Below are positions 6,806-14,490 of a stretch of 19,142 nt of DNA, piece after piece (position 1 is the stretch's first letter; each line of letters starts with the position of its first letter). Source of the DNA: Clostridiales bacterium (GTDB taxonomy: Bacteria; Bacillota; Clostridia; Oscillospirales; Acutalibacteraceae); the NCBI GenBank assembly GCA_020860025.1, contig JAJBVC010000031.1, positions 1 to 19,142 of the forward strand, in the 5' to 3' direction. The notes under the pieces are model-generated. The model was not told where the DNA came from. It did no database searches and saw only the letters and a program-made list of their open reading frames with translations. The position numbers were made by a program, and so were the translations under genes.

Positions 6806-7869
6806 AAAATTCACAGAGAAACGGAACCACCCGCCAAAAAATAGCAACCTTTACCGTCAGGACAAGCCTAACTGTATTTATCGGTTTAGTAGTATTGATA
6901 AGCGTTTTCATCGCTGGGTTAATTGCCGGTTTATTGGAAACGGTCTTTCCGACGTTAAAAAATATACCGCAGCTGATACAAGTAAACATCTTAAGTCTTT
7001 TAATTGCCGTATTCGTAGGAACGATAGTAGGCAAAATGTTTTCAAATCCGATTCGTAATTTACTTGACGCTATGAAAAAAGTTGCGGACGGAAATTTTGA
7101 TATAAAGCTGGAAAATCCGCCTGCGACAAAAGAAATGCGTGAAATATTTGAACAATTTAATATAATGGTTGACGAACTGCGTTCTACAGAAGTTTTGAAA
7201 AGTGATTTTGTGTCAAATGTTTCGCACGAATTTAAAACGCCTATCAATGCAATAGAGGGTTATACGACTCTTTTGCAGGGTACGGACAATATAGACGAGG
7301 TTGAAAATTCTTACATAGAAAAAATTTTATTAAATACAAAAAGGCTTTCATCACTCGTTAATAATATTTTGCTTCTGTCAAAAATTGAAAATCAAACAAT
7401 ACAAGATTCAAAATCGGAATATGCACTTGATGAGCAAATAAGAGAAGCAATTTTAGCATTAGAATCCTTATGGTCGGTGAAAAATATTGATTTTGATGCT
7501 GATTTGGATGATATACGTTACTACGGAAATGAAAATCAAATGTATCACGTATGGTCTAATTTGATTAGCAATGCGGTTAAATTCAGTCCCGACGGCGGAA
7601 TTATAAAATTATGTCTGACGCAAAATGACAAAAATATAATTTTTACAATTGATGATGAGGGCGTCGGAATTTCCGAAGAAACAAAGAAACATATTTTTGA
7701 TAAATTCTATCAGGGCGATACTTCTCATAAGCAGGAGGGTAACGGACTCGGACTAACGCTTGTAAAACAGATTTTGTCACTAAACGATGATAAAATAGAC
7801 GTTGAAAATCTGCCTGAAAAAGGCTGTCGCTTTACAGTTATACTAAATGTTAATACTCCAAAAAAATAA
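6802..7869 (+). CDS. Sensor histidine kinase, HAMP-HisKA-HATPase
   Basis: A 355-residue membrane kinase paired with the response regulator, starting at an ATGA overlap. Two membrane helices (about 22-45 and 58-79) are separated by only about a dozen residues, so there is almost no extracellular domain. A HAMP linker follows (about 80-130). The phospho-accepting histidine is H142 in SNVSHEFKTP. The ATP-binding domain shows the N box (NLISNAVKFSP), G1 (DDEGVGIS) and G2 (NGLGLTLVK) motifs. With no loop to bind a ligand outside, it probably senses a change within the membrane or a signal from a partner protein, as intramembrane-sensing kinases do. The stop is followed by a strong terminator. Confidence 0.95.
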   Translation: MKNSQRNGTTRQKIATFTVRTSLTVFIGLVVLISVFIAGLIAGLLETVFPTLKNIPQLIQVNILSLLIAVFVGTIVGKMFSNPIRNLLDAMKKVADGNFDIKLENPPATKEMREIFEQFNIMVDELRSTEVLKSDFVSNVSHEFKTPINAIEGYTTLLQGTDNIDEVENSYIEKILLNTKRLSSLVNNILLLSKIENQTIQDSKSEYALDEQIREAILALESLWSVKNIDFDADLDDIRYYGNENQMYHVWSNLISNAVKFSPDGGIIKLCLTQNDKNIIFTIDDEGVGISEETKKHIFDKFYQGDTSHKQEGNGLGLTLVKQILSLNDDKIDVENLPEKGCRFTVILNVNTPKK

Positions 7870-7890
7870 GCGGTAAATAAACATATAATA

Positions 7891-7942
7891 AAACGGTATG
7901 CAGACTTAAAAGCATTGACTTTTATCTGTATACCGTTTTTTT
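7891..7942 (+). terminator. Intrinsic terminator of the two-component operon
   Basis: AAACGGTAT (7891-7899) pairs with ATACCGTTT (7930-7938), with inner pairs CAGA/TCTG and AAAAG/CTTTT extending the stem, followed by TTTTTTT. It begins 22 bp after the kinase stop. Confidence 0.9.
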
Positions 7943-7991
7943 GCGAAAATTTAATCTTTTGAAAAAACATATTGAAAAAATAAAAAAACTA

Positions 7992-8020
7992 TTGCAATTT
8001 AATTTATGTTCTGTTATACT
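7992..8020 (+). promoter_or_regulatory. Promoter of the TetR-family gene
   Basis: TTGCAA (7992-7997), 17 bp, TATACT (8015-8020), giving a start near 8027 and a leader of about 77 nt. The palindrome at 8030-8051 lies at the expected start site. Confidence 0.75.
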
Positions 8021-8029
8021 GTAAATAGT

Positions 8030-8051
8030 TAATGAGGATATGTCCTTATTA
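8030..8051 (+). promoter_or_regulatory. 22-bp palindrome, probable TetR-type operator
   Basis: Arms TAATGAGGA and TCCTTATTA surround a 4-bp centre and are inverted with one mismatch. The element starts 10 bp after the -10 box, so a bound dimer would block initiation or early elongation. TetR proteins usually bind palindromes of about this size at their own promoters, so autorepression is the natural reading. Inference from position and symmetry. Confidence 0.6.
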
Positions 8052-8103
8052 CTAATAACAATATAATAAAGATTTGCAATCATTTGCATAGGGGGTGGTT
8101 AAA

Positions 8104-8793
8104 ATGTCAAACGTCACAAGAGAGCAGAGTGAACTGACGAAAGAGATGATTGTAAATTCGGCAGCCAAAAGCTTTTTGGAAAAAGGCTTTACAAATACAA
8201 CCGTCAGGAACATCACTTCAAGAATCGGAATCAGCACAGGCGCTTTTAACAGTCATTTTCGTACAAAAGAGGATGTGCTTTGCGAGCTTGTATCTCTTGT
8301 TTTAAATCAGCAATTTGCGGTGACGGAAAATCTGCTTAAAGACAAAACAAACGATAAACTGCTGATTTATGCTGCTGAAACCGCACTACAGCTTCATATT
8401 GTCGAAATGAACGAAAATTTGCGTGACGTTTATTCATCGGCATACTCACTTCCTAAAACGTCTGCTATTATTCAGCAGACAGTTACGGGAAAGCTTGAAG
8501 ATATTTTTAAAGAATATCTGCCCACGCTTGAAACAAAAGATTTTTATCTGCTGGAGATTGCCACAGGTGGCATTATGAGAGGGTTTATGACAGTGCCGTG
8601 CAATATGTGGTTTTCAATGGATATGAAAATTGTAGCGTTTTTAAAAAGTGTGCTTAGGCTTTACAGTATATCAAATGAAAAAATTGATGAAGCAATAACA
8701 TTTGTCAAAGGCTTTGATTTTGATGCAATCGCAAAGCAGACGGTTGATGGCATTTTCAAATTTCTTGACAATCAAATGAAAAATTTACAATAA
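8104..8793 (+). CDS. TetR/AcrR-family transcriptional regulator
   Basis: A 229-residue regulator with the N-terminal TetR helix-turn-helix: residues about 12-60 hold the AAKSFLEKGFTNTTVRNI segment, the recognition helix around GISTGAFNSHF, and the FRTKEDVL that ends the domain. The rest is a helical ligand-binding and dimerisation domain without recognisable ligand signature. ATG 8104 follows AGGGGGTGG by a short gap; the GTG at 8095 lies inside the ribosome site. The surface-protein gene starts 39 bp downstream on the same strand with no terminator between, so this regulator probably controls that gene together with itself. Confidence 0.9.
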   Translation: MSNVTREQSELTKEMIVNSAAKSFLEKGFTNTTVRNITSRIGISTGAFNSHFRTKEDVLCELVSLVLNQQFAVTENLLKDKTNDKLLIYAAETALQLHIVEMNENLRDVYSSAYSLPKTSAIIQQTVTGKLEDIFKEYLPTLETKDFYLLEIATGGIMRGFMTVPCNMWFSMDMKIVAFLKSVLRLYSISNEKIDEAITFVKGFDFDAIAKQTVDGIFKFLDNQMKNLQ

Positions 8794-8832
8794 AACAACT
8801 GTAACAGGTATTTACAAAAAAGGAGAAATAAA

Positions 8833-10698
8833 ATGACTAAAAATTTTAAAACAAAATTAACAGTTCTCATTATGGTGGTATCAATGTGCCTTGCCTTTAT
8901 TCCGACAACGACATTTGCAACCGAATCAACGACTAATGGAACGACTATCAACGGACAGCTTAATATATCAAGTCTCAGTGATGATGCAAGTTCAGACGGT
9001 TGGAGTTGGGTGGAATCCACAAAAACGCTTACTCTTACCAATCTGACGATTGTCAATGATGATAACAATTATAAAAGTGGGATTATTTTGCCTGATATTT
9101 CAAACGAAGAAACAGCTACAATTGTTTTAGTGGGAGATAATTATATTTCCGGTTTTAATCAAACATATGGAAGAGCATTTGCCACTGTTTCCGATGTAAA
9201 TGGCAATGTTCGTGGTAATCTTACAATTACCGGTACCGGTTCGCTTACTATTTCAGACGGTGGCTATATTCAAAACGGTAGTTTCTTAAATGTAACAATA
9301 GACGGTGCTACTCTTACTTCAAACACCTCTGACGGTTGGATGGTAAGTGAAGTCTTTACCGTGAAAAACGGAGCGACTGTTAATATTACAGTTACCGAAA
9401 CATCAGCTAACGCTGTTTATGCTCTGCAAGGTATAGAAATCATTGACAGTACAATGAATGTATCTCTTACTAACAGTACTCAGACCGGACTTTGCGGATT
9501 CAATACAACTAAAACCAACACTGATGTTTCTGTTGTAATTGAAAACAGCACCGTTACCATAACAGGTGAAAATACGAGTTCCGCAATTTATTGCCGAAGC
9601 TATTACGGCGATGCTTCTTTGTCTATTGTAAATTCTACTGTTACCATAGGTGAAAATTCATCTTGGGGCATTTATTGTTATGCTGCTACGGGAACCGGTT
9701 CTGCCGATACATATATTGAAGATTCAACTATCAACATTGACAGTACAGCCGGGGTCTACTCTAACAGCAGTCTTACTTTGGCAGGAGATGTTAATATACT
9801 TACCGACAGCAACAGGCAGGTTTTGTGCAGTCCTTCACTTGTCACGGACGATTTGGGAGATAACGCAAGTATTCAAGGCTATTCTCGTCAGGGAGATGAT
9901 ATTTTTTATCTGACAGACTATACTCTTACTACTGACTTTGAGGTCACAACCGGCAGAACGCTTACAATTCCCGAAGGAGTGACTCTCACTCTGGATGGTA
10001 ATACCAATCTTACTTCTGTAGATGATGAAGCAATTACAAATAACGGTACTATTGTTGTTTCTTGTAGCAGTGCCGGAGGTGTTAAAGAGAGTGCATTAAA
10101 CAGTGCAAGTATAGGTACGATTGAAACAAGTCACACCGAGGGCGAATCGGTTATTGAAAATGAAGTTGAGGCAACCTGCACTGAGGACGGTTCATATGAC
10201 ATCGTAGTATACTGCAAAGAGTGCGAAGAGGAACTGAGCCGTGAAACAGTTACAGTTTCCGCAACAGGTCATACTTGGGATGAAGGAGTTGTCACAACTC
10301 AAGCAACCGAAACGACCGACGGAGTCAAGACATATACCTGTACAGTGTGCGGTGCGACAAAGACAGAAGTTATTCCGGCAACCGGTGAAACGACAACACA
10401 GTCTGATGAAACCACTACTGCAACGCAGACCGAGTCAACAACCGCCGATGAAAGTACAACAGACGAAACAACCGCAACTACACAGGCGGATGATGAAACA
10501 ACCACGACCGCAGTTGCTGAAACAACAACATCTGCTGATGATACAACAACGACTACAACTACAACAGCTTCAAATTCATCATTAACATCACCAAATACAG
10601 GAAATGATAATTCGCTGTTCATATTGGCAATGTTCGTTTGCGCATCGGGTCTGATTTTAGTATTAACATTCAGCAGAAAACAAAAGTCGAAGCAATAA
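8833..10698 (+). CDS. Secreted, wall- or membrane-anchored surface protein with beta-helix-like region and Thr-rich stalk
   Basis: A 621-residue exported protein. Residues 1-29 are a signal peptide likely cut after TTFA. Residues about 40-390 contain many short Thr/Asn/Gly-rich beta segments (TIVLVG, NLTITGTGSLTISDG, TVNITVTET) resembling carbohydrate-binding or adhesin beta-helix domains. Residues about 430-520 hold two CxxC pairs (YCKEC and CTVCGATKTEVIPATG) in repeats common on clostridial surface proteins. A long Thr/Glu/Ala-rich stalk follows. The end is SPNTGN, a hydrophobic helix and a basic tail (SRKQKSKQ), which is the layout of a sortase signal with SPNTG in place of LPxTG; without a fitting sortase it would be a membrane anchor. 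AAAGGAG precedes ATG by 7-8 nt. It is probably co-transcribed with the TetR gene. Ligand unknown. Confidence 0.8.
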   Translation: MTKNFKTKLTVLIMVVSMCLAFIPTTTFATESTTNGTTINGQLNISSLSDDASSDGWSWVESTKTLTLTNLTIVNDDNNYKSGIILPDISNEETATIVLVGDNYISGFNQTYGRAFATVSDVNGNVRGNLTITGTGSLTISDGGYIQNGSFLNVTIDGATLTSNTSDGWMVSEVFTVKNGATVNITVTETSANAVYALQGIEIIDSTMNVSLTNSTQTGLCGFNTTKTNTDVSVVIENSTVTITGENTSSAIYCRSYYGDASLSIVNSTVTIGENSSWGIYCYAATGTGSADTYIEDSTINIDSTAGVYSNSSLTLAGDVNILTDSNRQVLCSPSLVTDDLGDNASIQGYSRQGDDIFYLTDYTLTTDFEVTTGRTLTIPEGVTLTLDGNTNLTSVDDEAITNNGTIVVSCSSAGGVKESALNSASIGTIETSHTEGESVIENEVEATCTEDGSYDIVVYCKECEEELSRETVTVSATGHTWDEGVVTTQATETTDGVKTYTCTVCGATKTEVIPATGETTTQSDETTTATQTESTTADESTTDETTATTQADDETTTTAVAETTTSADDTTTTTTTTASNSSLTSPNTGNDNSLFILAMFVCASGLILVLTFSRKQKSKQ

Positions 10699-10721
10699 AA
10701 ATCAATAACACAAAATAGTAA

Positions 10722-10752
10722 AAGTGCCGAGAGTATTAAACCCTCGGCACTT
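10722..10752 (+). terminator. Probable intrinsic terminator after the surface-protein gene
   Basis: A 10-bp stem, AAGTGCCGAG / CTCGGCACTT (10722-10731 with 10743-10752), with an 11-nt loop begins 23 bp past the stop. The following bases (CGC) give a poor U tract, so termination may be partial. Confidence 0.65.
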
Positions 10753-10782
10753 CGCTTATAAAATATTGTTACTATTTAATTT

Positions 10783-10830
10783 ATAAAAAAATAAAGCCCT
10801 TTGGAAATCAAATGATAACCAAAGGACTTT
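10783..10830 (-). terminator. Intrinsic terminator of tRNA-Leu
   Basis: On the minus strand AAAGTCCTTTGG (10830-10819) pairs with CCAAAGGGCTTT (10804-10793), 12 bp with one G-U, followed by a U-rich tract (10791-10785). The stem begins at the last base of the encoded CCA. Confidence 0.85.
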
Positions 10831-10914
10831 GGTGCGAGAGACGGGACTTGAACCCGTACGAGTCGCCCCACACGCCCCTCAAACGTGCGCGTCTGCCGAT
10901 TCCGCCACTCTCGC
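10830..10914 (-). tRNA. tRNA-Leu (anticodon GAG), CCA encoded
   Basis: The minus strand folds as a class II tRNA. The acceptor stem GCGAGAG / CTCTCGC (10914-10908 with 10840-10834) is followed by discriminator A and encoded CCA (10832-10830). The D arm is TGGCGGAATCGGCAGACG, the anticodon stem is CACGT / GCGTG around loop TTGAGGG (anticodon GAG, reading CUC and CUU), and the T arm ends in GGGTTCAAGTCCC. A variable arm lies between the last two, as expected for tRNA-Leu. It is a single-gene unit with its own promoter and terminator. Confidence 0.97.
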
Positions 10915-10926
10915 TCAACGATAAGA

Positions 10927-10955
10927 ATTATAACAGAGCATAAAGCATTTGTCAA
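10927..10955 (-). promoter_or_regulatory. Consensus promoter of tRNA-Leu
   Basis: On the minus strand TTGACA (10955-10950), 17 bp, TATAAT (10932-10927), a perfect consensus. The A/T tract directly upstream of the -35 box is part of the 29-bp repeat shared with the mgtA promoter. Confidence 0.9.
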
Positions 10956-10976
10956 CACTTTTTTCAAAAAAGTTTA
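10948..10976 (-). repeat. 29-bp promoter-upstream repeat, copy 1
   Basis: Identical over 29 bp to 14512-14540. It contains the TTGACA box and, before it, a near-palindromic T6-G-A6 block ending GTG. Here it lies at the tRNA-Leu promoter. From here to the mgtA stop (10977-11117) nothing else was recognised, and no clear terminator for mgtA was seen. Confidence 0.85.
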
Positions 10977-11117
10977 TGTTACAGTGTATGTTCGTTAGAG
11001 ATGTGCCGCATAAAAGAGACAGTAGATGAGAAAATCATATTTTTATATGTTTCCTTAGTTTAAAATCTTCGTCAGTTTTAATTAAATAGTTTTTATCTTA
11101 AACATCCGCCGATAAAT

Positions 11118-13835
11118 TTACAAAAGTTCTCCGTACTTTTTTATATATGTCTTTTTCATTACAGTTGCAAGTATCATATAGCAAACGATAATTATCAAAA
11201 GGAATATAAAATATGTGAGCGGAAGAGGTGAGAAGCCAATCGCAGCACCAAACGAGGTGAACGGAATAACAGTGAGAATACCTATACCGGCAAAGCTCAA
11301 AATGGTTACAGGCAAAGATGCACGGCTTTGAATAAACGGGATTTTGGGAGTTCTGATCATATGAATGACAAGAGTTTGACTCCACATAGATTCCACAAAC
11401 CAACCTGCCTGAAATACGCTGATAAAAAGTGATAATGCAGAAGAATCGGTAATTTGACTATACATCTGCCCACCGCATACAATAGGGCATATAACAAAGT
11501 ACATTAACAAATAAGTTATAATATCAAATACAGAACTGGTAGGGCCTATCCACAGCATAAATTTGCTGACAGATGACGCATCCCATCTGCGTGGGGTACT
11601 TAAAAATTCCTTGTCAACATTGTCCCACGGAATCGCAGTGCAGGAAATATCGTATATCAAATTGAGTATAATCAAATGAAGTGACTCCATAGGCAAAAAC
11701 GGCAAAAAAGCACTTGCCGCAAGCACCGAAAACATATTGCCGAAATTTGAAGAGGCGGTTATCTTTATATATTTTATAATATTGGCATATGTTTTTCTGC
11801 CCTCAATAATGCCTTCCTCCAAAACGGTCAAATCTTTTTTGAGCAGAATAATATCCGCACTTTCCTTTGCAACATCAACGGCACTGTCTACCGAAATGCC
11901 GACATCCGCCGATTTCATTGCGGCTGCGTCATTGATTCCGTCACCCAAAAAACCTACTGTGTGTCCGTTCTTTCTTAACAGCGAAACGACACGAGATTTT
12001 TGCTCAGGTGTAAGTTTTGCAAAAACATCGGTTTTTTCAATAACCTTACTAAGCTGCGAATCGCTCATCATATCCAAATCAGAGCCAAGAAGCATATTTT
12101 TTATTTTAAGACCGACCTTTTTACAAACGGTTCGAGTCACTCTTTCATTATCGCCGGTTAAAATTTTAGTTTTGACTCCACGAGCCTTGAGCGCTTTTAA
12201 GGCGGATGCAGAAGTTTCTTTAACAGGGTCAAGGAATGCAAGATAACCGAGCAAGACCATATCACATTCGTCTTCAGCTGTGAAAGCTTCATTTGCTGAT
12301 TGATAACTTTTTTGTGCTATGACAAGAACTCTGAAGCCGTTATCGTTAAGACTGTCAACAATATTCAAAATCTGCTGACAAACATCCTCGGTTAAAGGTT
12401 TAACTGTGCCGTTACATTCGGCGTAAGTGCAAACAGCAAGCATTTCCTCAGCCGCTCCCTTTGTTACCATCTGAATTTTTCCCTGCTTATCCTTTACGAC
12501 CGTAGTTAAACGACGACGGGTAAAATCAAACGGAATTTCGTCAATTTTTATATAGTTTTTTGATAAATCAAGCAGTTGAGTATTTTTACTTTCTTCTTCC
12601 TCAGTCTTGTTTATTATTGCTATATCCATAAGATTTTTGTATCCGGTTTGAAAATAACTGTTAAGATATGCATGGCGTAATACACGTATATCTTCTTGTC
12701 CGTCTACGTTTAAATGATATTCAAGCACAACATCATTTTGAGTTAATGTTCCTGTTTTGTCTGTGCAAAGAATATCAATAGCACCGAAATTTTGTATTGC
12801 GTTTAGATTTTTAACAATCGTTTTCTTTTTGCTCATTGTCACTGCGCCTTTTGCAAGACAAGTTGTAACAATCATTGGCAGCATTTCCGGCGTAAGACCG
12901 ACCGCAATCGAGATTGCAAACAGCAATGCGTCCATCCAGTCACCCTTTGTAAAGCCGTTTATGAAGAAAACGACAGGTACCATAATCAGCATAAAGCGAA
13001 TCAATACCCATGAAACGGAATTAACGCCCTTTTCAAATTCTGTTTGAGCAGGCTTTTCATTGAGTGTTTTTGCAAGAGAACCGAAAACAGTATCTTTTCC
13101 GACTGCAACAGCAACCGCTTTTGCACTTCCGCTGATTACGGTACTGCCCATAAACGCAAGATTGTTAATATCGGTTAAAGTATCATTTTCCAAACAGTAA
13201 ACATTTCCCGTTTTTTCAATCGGCTCGCTTTCGCCGGTCAATGCCGACTGGTCAACAAAAAGGTCTGTTGCCGAAAGAATACGTACATCGGCGGGAACAA
13301 GATCTCCCGTTGAAAGATGTATAATATCTCCTACAACAATTTCATTTGTTGAAATTTCTTTTTTAGCGGAATTTGCCCTTTGGATACAAGACGTAATATT
13401 TACCATTTTTTGAAGCTTTTGAGCTGCATTTGAACTTCTCGTTTCCTGAACAAAACGAAGTATTCCCGATATAAGCACCATTGTAATTATTATGGCAACC
13501 GTGGTGCAGTCTTTATCGCCCGAATCCGCAAGCACAATATCTGTAACAGCCGAAACAAGCGCCAAAATAAACAGAACAATCGTAAACGGATTTATAAAAG
13601 CACCGCAAATTTTTTTAAATAAAGAATTATTATTGTTACGAATAAAGACATTGCTGCCGTATTCTTTCTTTGAATTTTCAATCTGCTTTTCGGTCAAACC
13701 GTATATTGACCAGCCGAATTTATCAAATAGTGTTTTTTCATCGTTGCCTGCGGCGTAAAGAAGCCTATCTTTTGCAACATCTTCGCTGATGTAATCAGCA
13801 AGAATTTTCTTTTTGAGTTCAATATTCTTTTTCAT
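11118..13835 (-). CDS. mgtA: Magnesium-translocating P-type ATPase
   Basis: A 905-residue type IIIB P-type ATPase that imports Mg2+ using ATP. In order it has a cation-ATPase N-terminal domain (about 25-80), two membrane helices, the actuator domain with TGES ([11 protein letters not shown]), a helix pair with [12 protein letters not shown], the phosphorylation site D359 in CTDKTGTLT, the nucleotide-binding domain, the hinge motif [18 protein letters not shown], and a C-terminal bundle of about six helices. Length and motifs fit MgtA/MgtB. ATG 13835 is chosen because GGAGG lies 9 nt upstream; a longer in-frame reading to 13889 starts with TTG and runs through a leader hairpin. It is expressed from a leader of about 650 nt carrying an M-box riboswitch and further attenuator-like elements, so control by Mg2+ is expected. 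Confidence 0.95.
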   Translation of the reverse strand: MKKNIELKKKILADYISEDVAKDRLLYAAGNDEKTLFDKFGWSIYGLTEKQIENSKKEYGSNVFIRNNNNSLFKKICGAFINPFTIVLFILALVSAVTDIVLADSGDKDCTTVAIIITMVLISGILRFVQETRSSNAAQKLQKMVNITSCIQRANSAKKEISTNEIVVGDIIHLSTGDLVPADVRILSATDLFVDQSALTGESEPIEKTGNVYCLENDTLTDINNLAFMGSTVISGSAKAVAVAVGKDTVFGSLAKTLNEKPAQTEFEKGVNSVSWVLIRFMLIMVPVVFFINGFTKGDWMDALLFAISIAVGLTPEMLPMIVTTCLAKGAVTMSKKKTIVKNLNAIQNFGAIDILCTDKTGTLTQNDVVLEYHLNVDGQEDIRVLRHAYLNSYFQTGYKNLMDIAIINKTEEEESKNTQLLDLSKNYIKIDEIPFDFTRRRLTTVVKDKQGKIQMVTKGAAEEMLAVCTYAECNGTVKPLTEDVCQQILNIVDSLNDNGFRVLVIAQKSYQSANEAFTAEDECDMVLLGYLAFLDPVKETSASALKALKARGVKTKILTGDNERVTRTVCKKVGLKIKNMLLGSDLDMMSDSQLSKVIEKTDVFAKLTPEQKSRVVSLLRKNGHTVGFLGDGINDAAAMKSADVGISVDSAVDVAKESADIILLKKDLTVLEEGIIEGRKTYANIIKYIKITASSNFGNMFSVLAASAFLPFLPMESLHLIILNLIYDISCTAIPWDNVDKEFLSTPRRWDASSVSKFMLWIGPTSSVFDIITYLLMYFVICPIVCGGQMYSQITDSSALSLFISVFQAGWFVESMWSQTLVIHMIRTPKIPFIQSRASLPVTILSFAGIGILTVIPFTSFGAAIGFSPLPLTYFIFLLIIIVCYMILATVMKKTYIKKYGELL

Positions 13836-13879
13836 TGATTTGTACCTCCGTAAATTATTGATAAATTTCGAAAGCACGG

Positions 13880-13988
13880 AACAAATCAAACGGCAAGTAT
13901 GTACATCTCCTTGCCGATATTATAAAGTCAGTCGAAAAAACGAACGCAGAAAATACGCACCGTTTGATCGTCGCCCATTTGATTTGTT
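13880..13988 (-). promoter_or_regulatory. Third leader hairpin of mgtA with competing pairings into the second small ORF
   Basis: On the minus strand CGGCAAG (13916-13910) pairs with CTTGCCG (13897-13891), followed by TTTGATTTGTT, a weak terminator-like end. Its 3' side overlaps a segment, CCGTTTGATTTGTT (13893-13880), that can instead pair over 14 bp (one G-U) with AACAAATCAAATGG (13988-13975), which is codons 9-13 of the 30-codon ORF. A second stretch of that ORF (13968-13960, ATCAAACGG) is also complementary over 9 bp. The alternatives exclude each other. Pairings were found by eye and not scored for energy. Confidence 0.5.
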
Positions 13989-14012
13989 ATTACCGTCGCT
14001 TTCTGTGTTCAT
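13920..14012 (-). CDS. Small ORF 2 in the mgtA leader, 30 codons
   Basis: ATG at 14012 is preceded by GGAGG with an 8-nt gap, the best ribosome site in the leader, and the frame ends with TAA 85 nt before mgtA. The peptide begins MNTESDGNNKSNGRR and ends YFLRSFFRLTL: polar and slightly acidic, then arginine-rich, then aromatic and hydrophobic. I recognise no family. Codons 9-13 and 16-19 are complementary to the region after the third hairpin, so ribosome position on this ORF could decide which hairpin forms. It resembles mgtL of enterobacteria in position only. A role as a leader peptide is inference; a small functional protein is also possible. Confidence 0.55.
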   Translation of the reverse strand: MNTESDGNNKSNGRRSNGAYFLRSFFRLTL

Positions 14013-14099
14013 TATTTTCGCCTCCGTTTCTCTTTGAATTTCTGATTTGCAATATTGCTATATGTAATCGTCTTTCGACGTTATTTTAAAAAAAGGCAT

Positions 14100-14134
14100 A
14101 AAAAATCCACCGTTTCACATTCGCAAAACGATGG
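14100..14134 (-). terminator. Second intrinsic terminator in the mgtA leader
   Basis: On the minus strand CCATCGTTT (14134-14126) pairs with AAACGGTGG (14115-14107), nine pairs with one G-U and a 10-nt loop, followed by A and six U residues. It is separate from the riboswitch terminator, 130 nt further downstream, and lies 26 nt after the stop of small ORF 1. Its whole 5' arm can be captured by an antiterminator that begins inside that ORF. Confidence 0.8.
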
Positions 14135-14214
14135 TTACATTTAAAATTTACGCACTGAATTTAAGCCACAGGTTGACGGTGCCTGTCGCTGATAAAATAT
14201 GTAATCATCGTTTT
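14125..14214 (-). promoter_or_regulatory. Antiterminator pairing between small ORF 1 and the second leader terminator
   Basis: The minus-strand RNA has AAAACGATGATTACAT at 14214-14199 and ATGTAACCATCGTTTT at 14140-14125. They are complementary at 15 of 16 positions (one A-C mismatch). The 3' arm contains the complete 5' arm of the terminator at 14100-14134, so the two folds exclude each other. The 5' arm is made of codons 11-17 of small ORF 1. This is the geometry of a leader-peptide attenuator. The pairing is seen in sequence; the regulatory role is inference. Confidence 0.7.
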
Positions 14215-14247
14215 CTTAAAACTGCATTTACAGGAACTGTCATCCAT
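14161..14247 (-). CDS. Small ORF 1 in the mgtA leader, 28 codons, probable leader peptide
   Basis: The frame runs ATG 14247 to TAA 14161 and begins MDDSSCKCSFKKTMITYF. It has a Cys-Lys-Cys stretch at codons 6-8, basic residues at 11-12, and an Arg/His-rich end before QPVA. AAAGGA lies 11 nt upstream of this ATG, a little far; an in-frame ATG at 14259 abuts the ribosome site and would give 32 codons. It starts 20 nt past the riboswitch terminator, so it is transcribed only when the M-box allows. Its codons 11-17 form one arm of an antiterminator and its stop lies between the two arms. No homologue is recognised. Translation has not been shown. Confidence 0.6.
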   Translation of the reverse strand: MDDSSCKCSFKKTMITYFISDRHRQPVA

Positions 14248-14266
14248 AACAAGCAGCATCCTTTCT

Positions 14267-14313
14267 AAAAAAATTAAAGCCTTCGTACATTCGGTAGTGA
14301 ATATACGAAAGCT
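14267..14313 (-). terminator. M-box riboswitch terminator (first terminator of the mgtA leader)
   Basis: On the minus strand the arms at 14313-14299 and 14292-14278 pair over 15 bp (including three G-U pairs) around a 6-nt loop, followed by UUUAA and seven U residues. It is the expression platform of the aptamer just upstream. Part of its 5' arm (CGTATATTC) can instead pair with GAATGTAT from the 3' edge of aptamer helix P1, giving the Mg2+-free read-through fold. Confidence 0.85.
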
Positions 14314-14327
14314 GCAATGTGCTCATA

Positions 14328-14484
14328 TACATTCGTTTGAGTTTTAGCTTCGTCGGGCGGTGAAATCGCATTATGCTGCACCTTAAAACGATACAGCCTG
14401 TTCAAACCAATTGATTGTGTCTCCACAATTTCACGGCAACGATCCATATCCCGACGGTAGCCTCGCCTACCGAATTCGTAATCT
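14328..14484 (-). promoter_or_regulatory. M-box (ykoK) Mg2+ riboswitch
   Basis: The minus-strand RNA shows the conserved blocks of the M-box family in order: GGTAGGCGAGGCTACC, GGATATGGATCGTTGCC, the AGACACAATCAATTGG and GAACAGG segments, AAGGTG with AGCATAATGCGATTT, and the 3' block GCTAAAACTC. The outer helix can form between ATTCG near 14474 and CGAAT near 14331. M-boxes bind Mg2+ and shut off Mg2+ uptake genes when it is plentiful, which fits the mgtA gene downstream. An 85-codon open frame across this region (14274-14531) is not a gene. Confidence 0.9.
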
Positions 14485-14490
14485 ATCGCA

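Noticed and set aside
10299..10622. 107-codon Val-rich open frame on the minus strand
   Set aside because: It is the antisense of the Thr-rich stalk of the surface protein: Thr codons read backwards as Val and Ser. No ribosome site.
10977..11117. Terminator for mgtA
   Set aside because: I searched the 140 bp past the mgtA stop and found no stem with a U tract that I could defend.
13836..13889. 18-residue N-terminal extension of mgtA
   Set aside because: It would start with TTG inside the third leader hairpin without a ribosome site, whereas ATG 13835 has GGAGG at a good distance.
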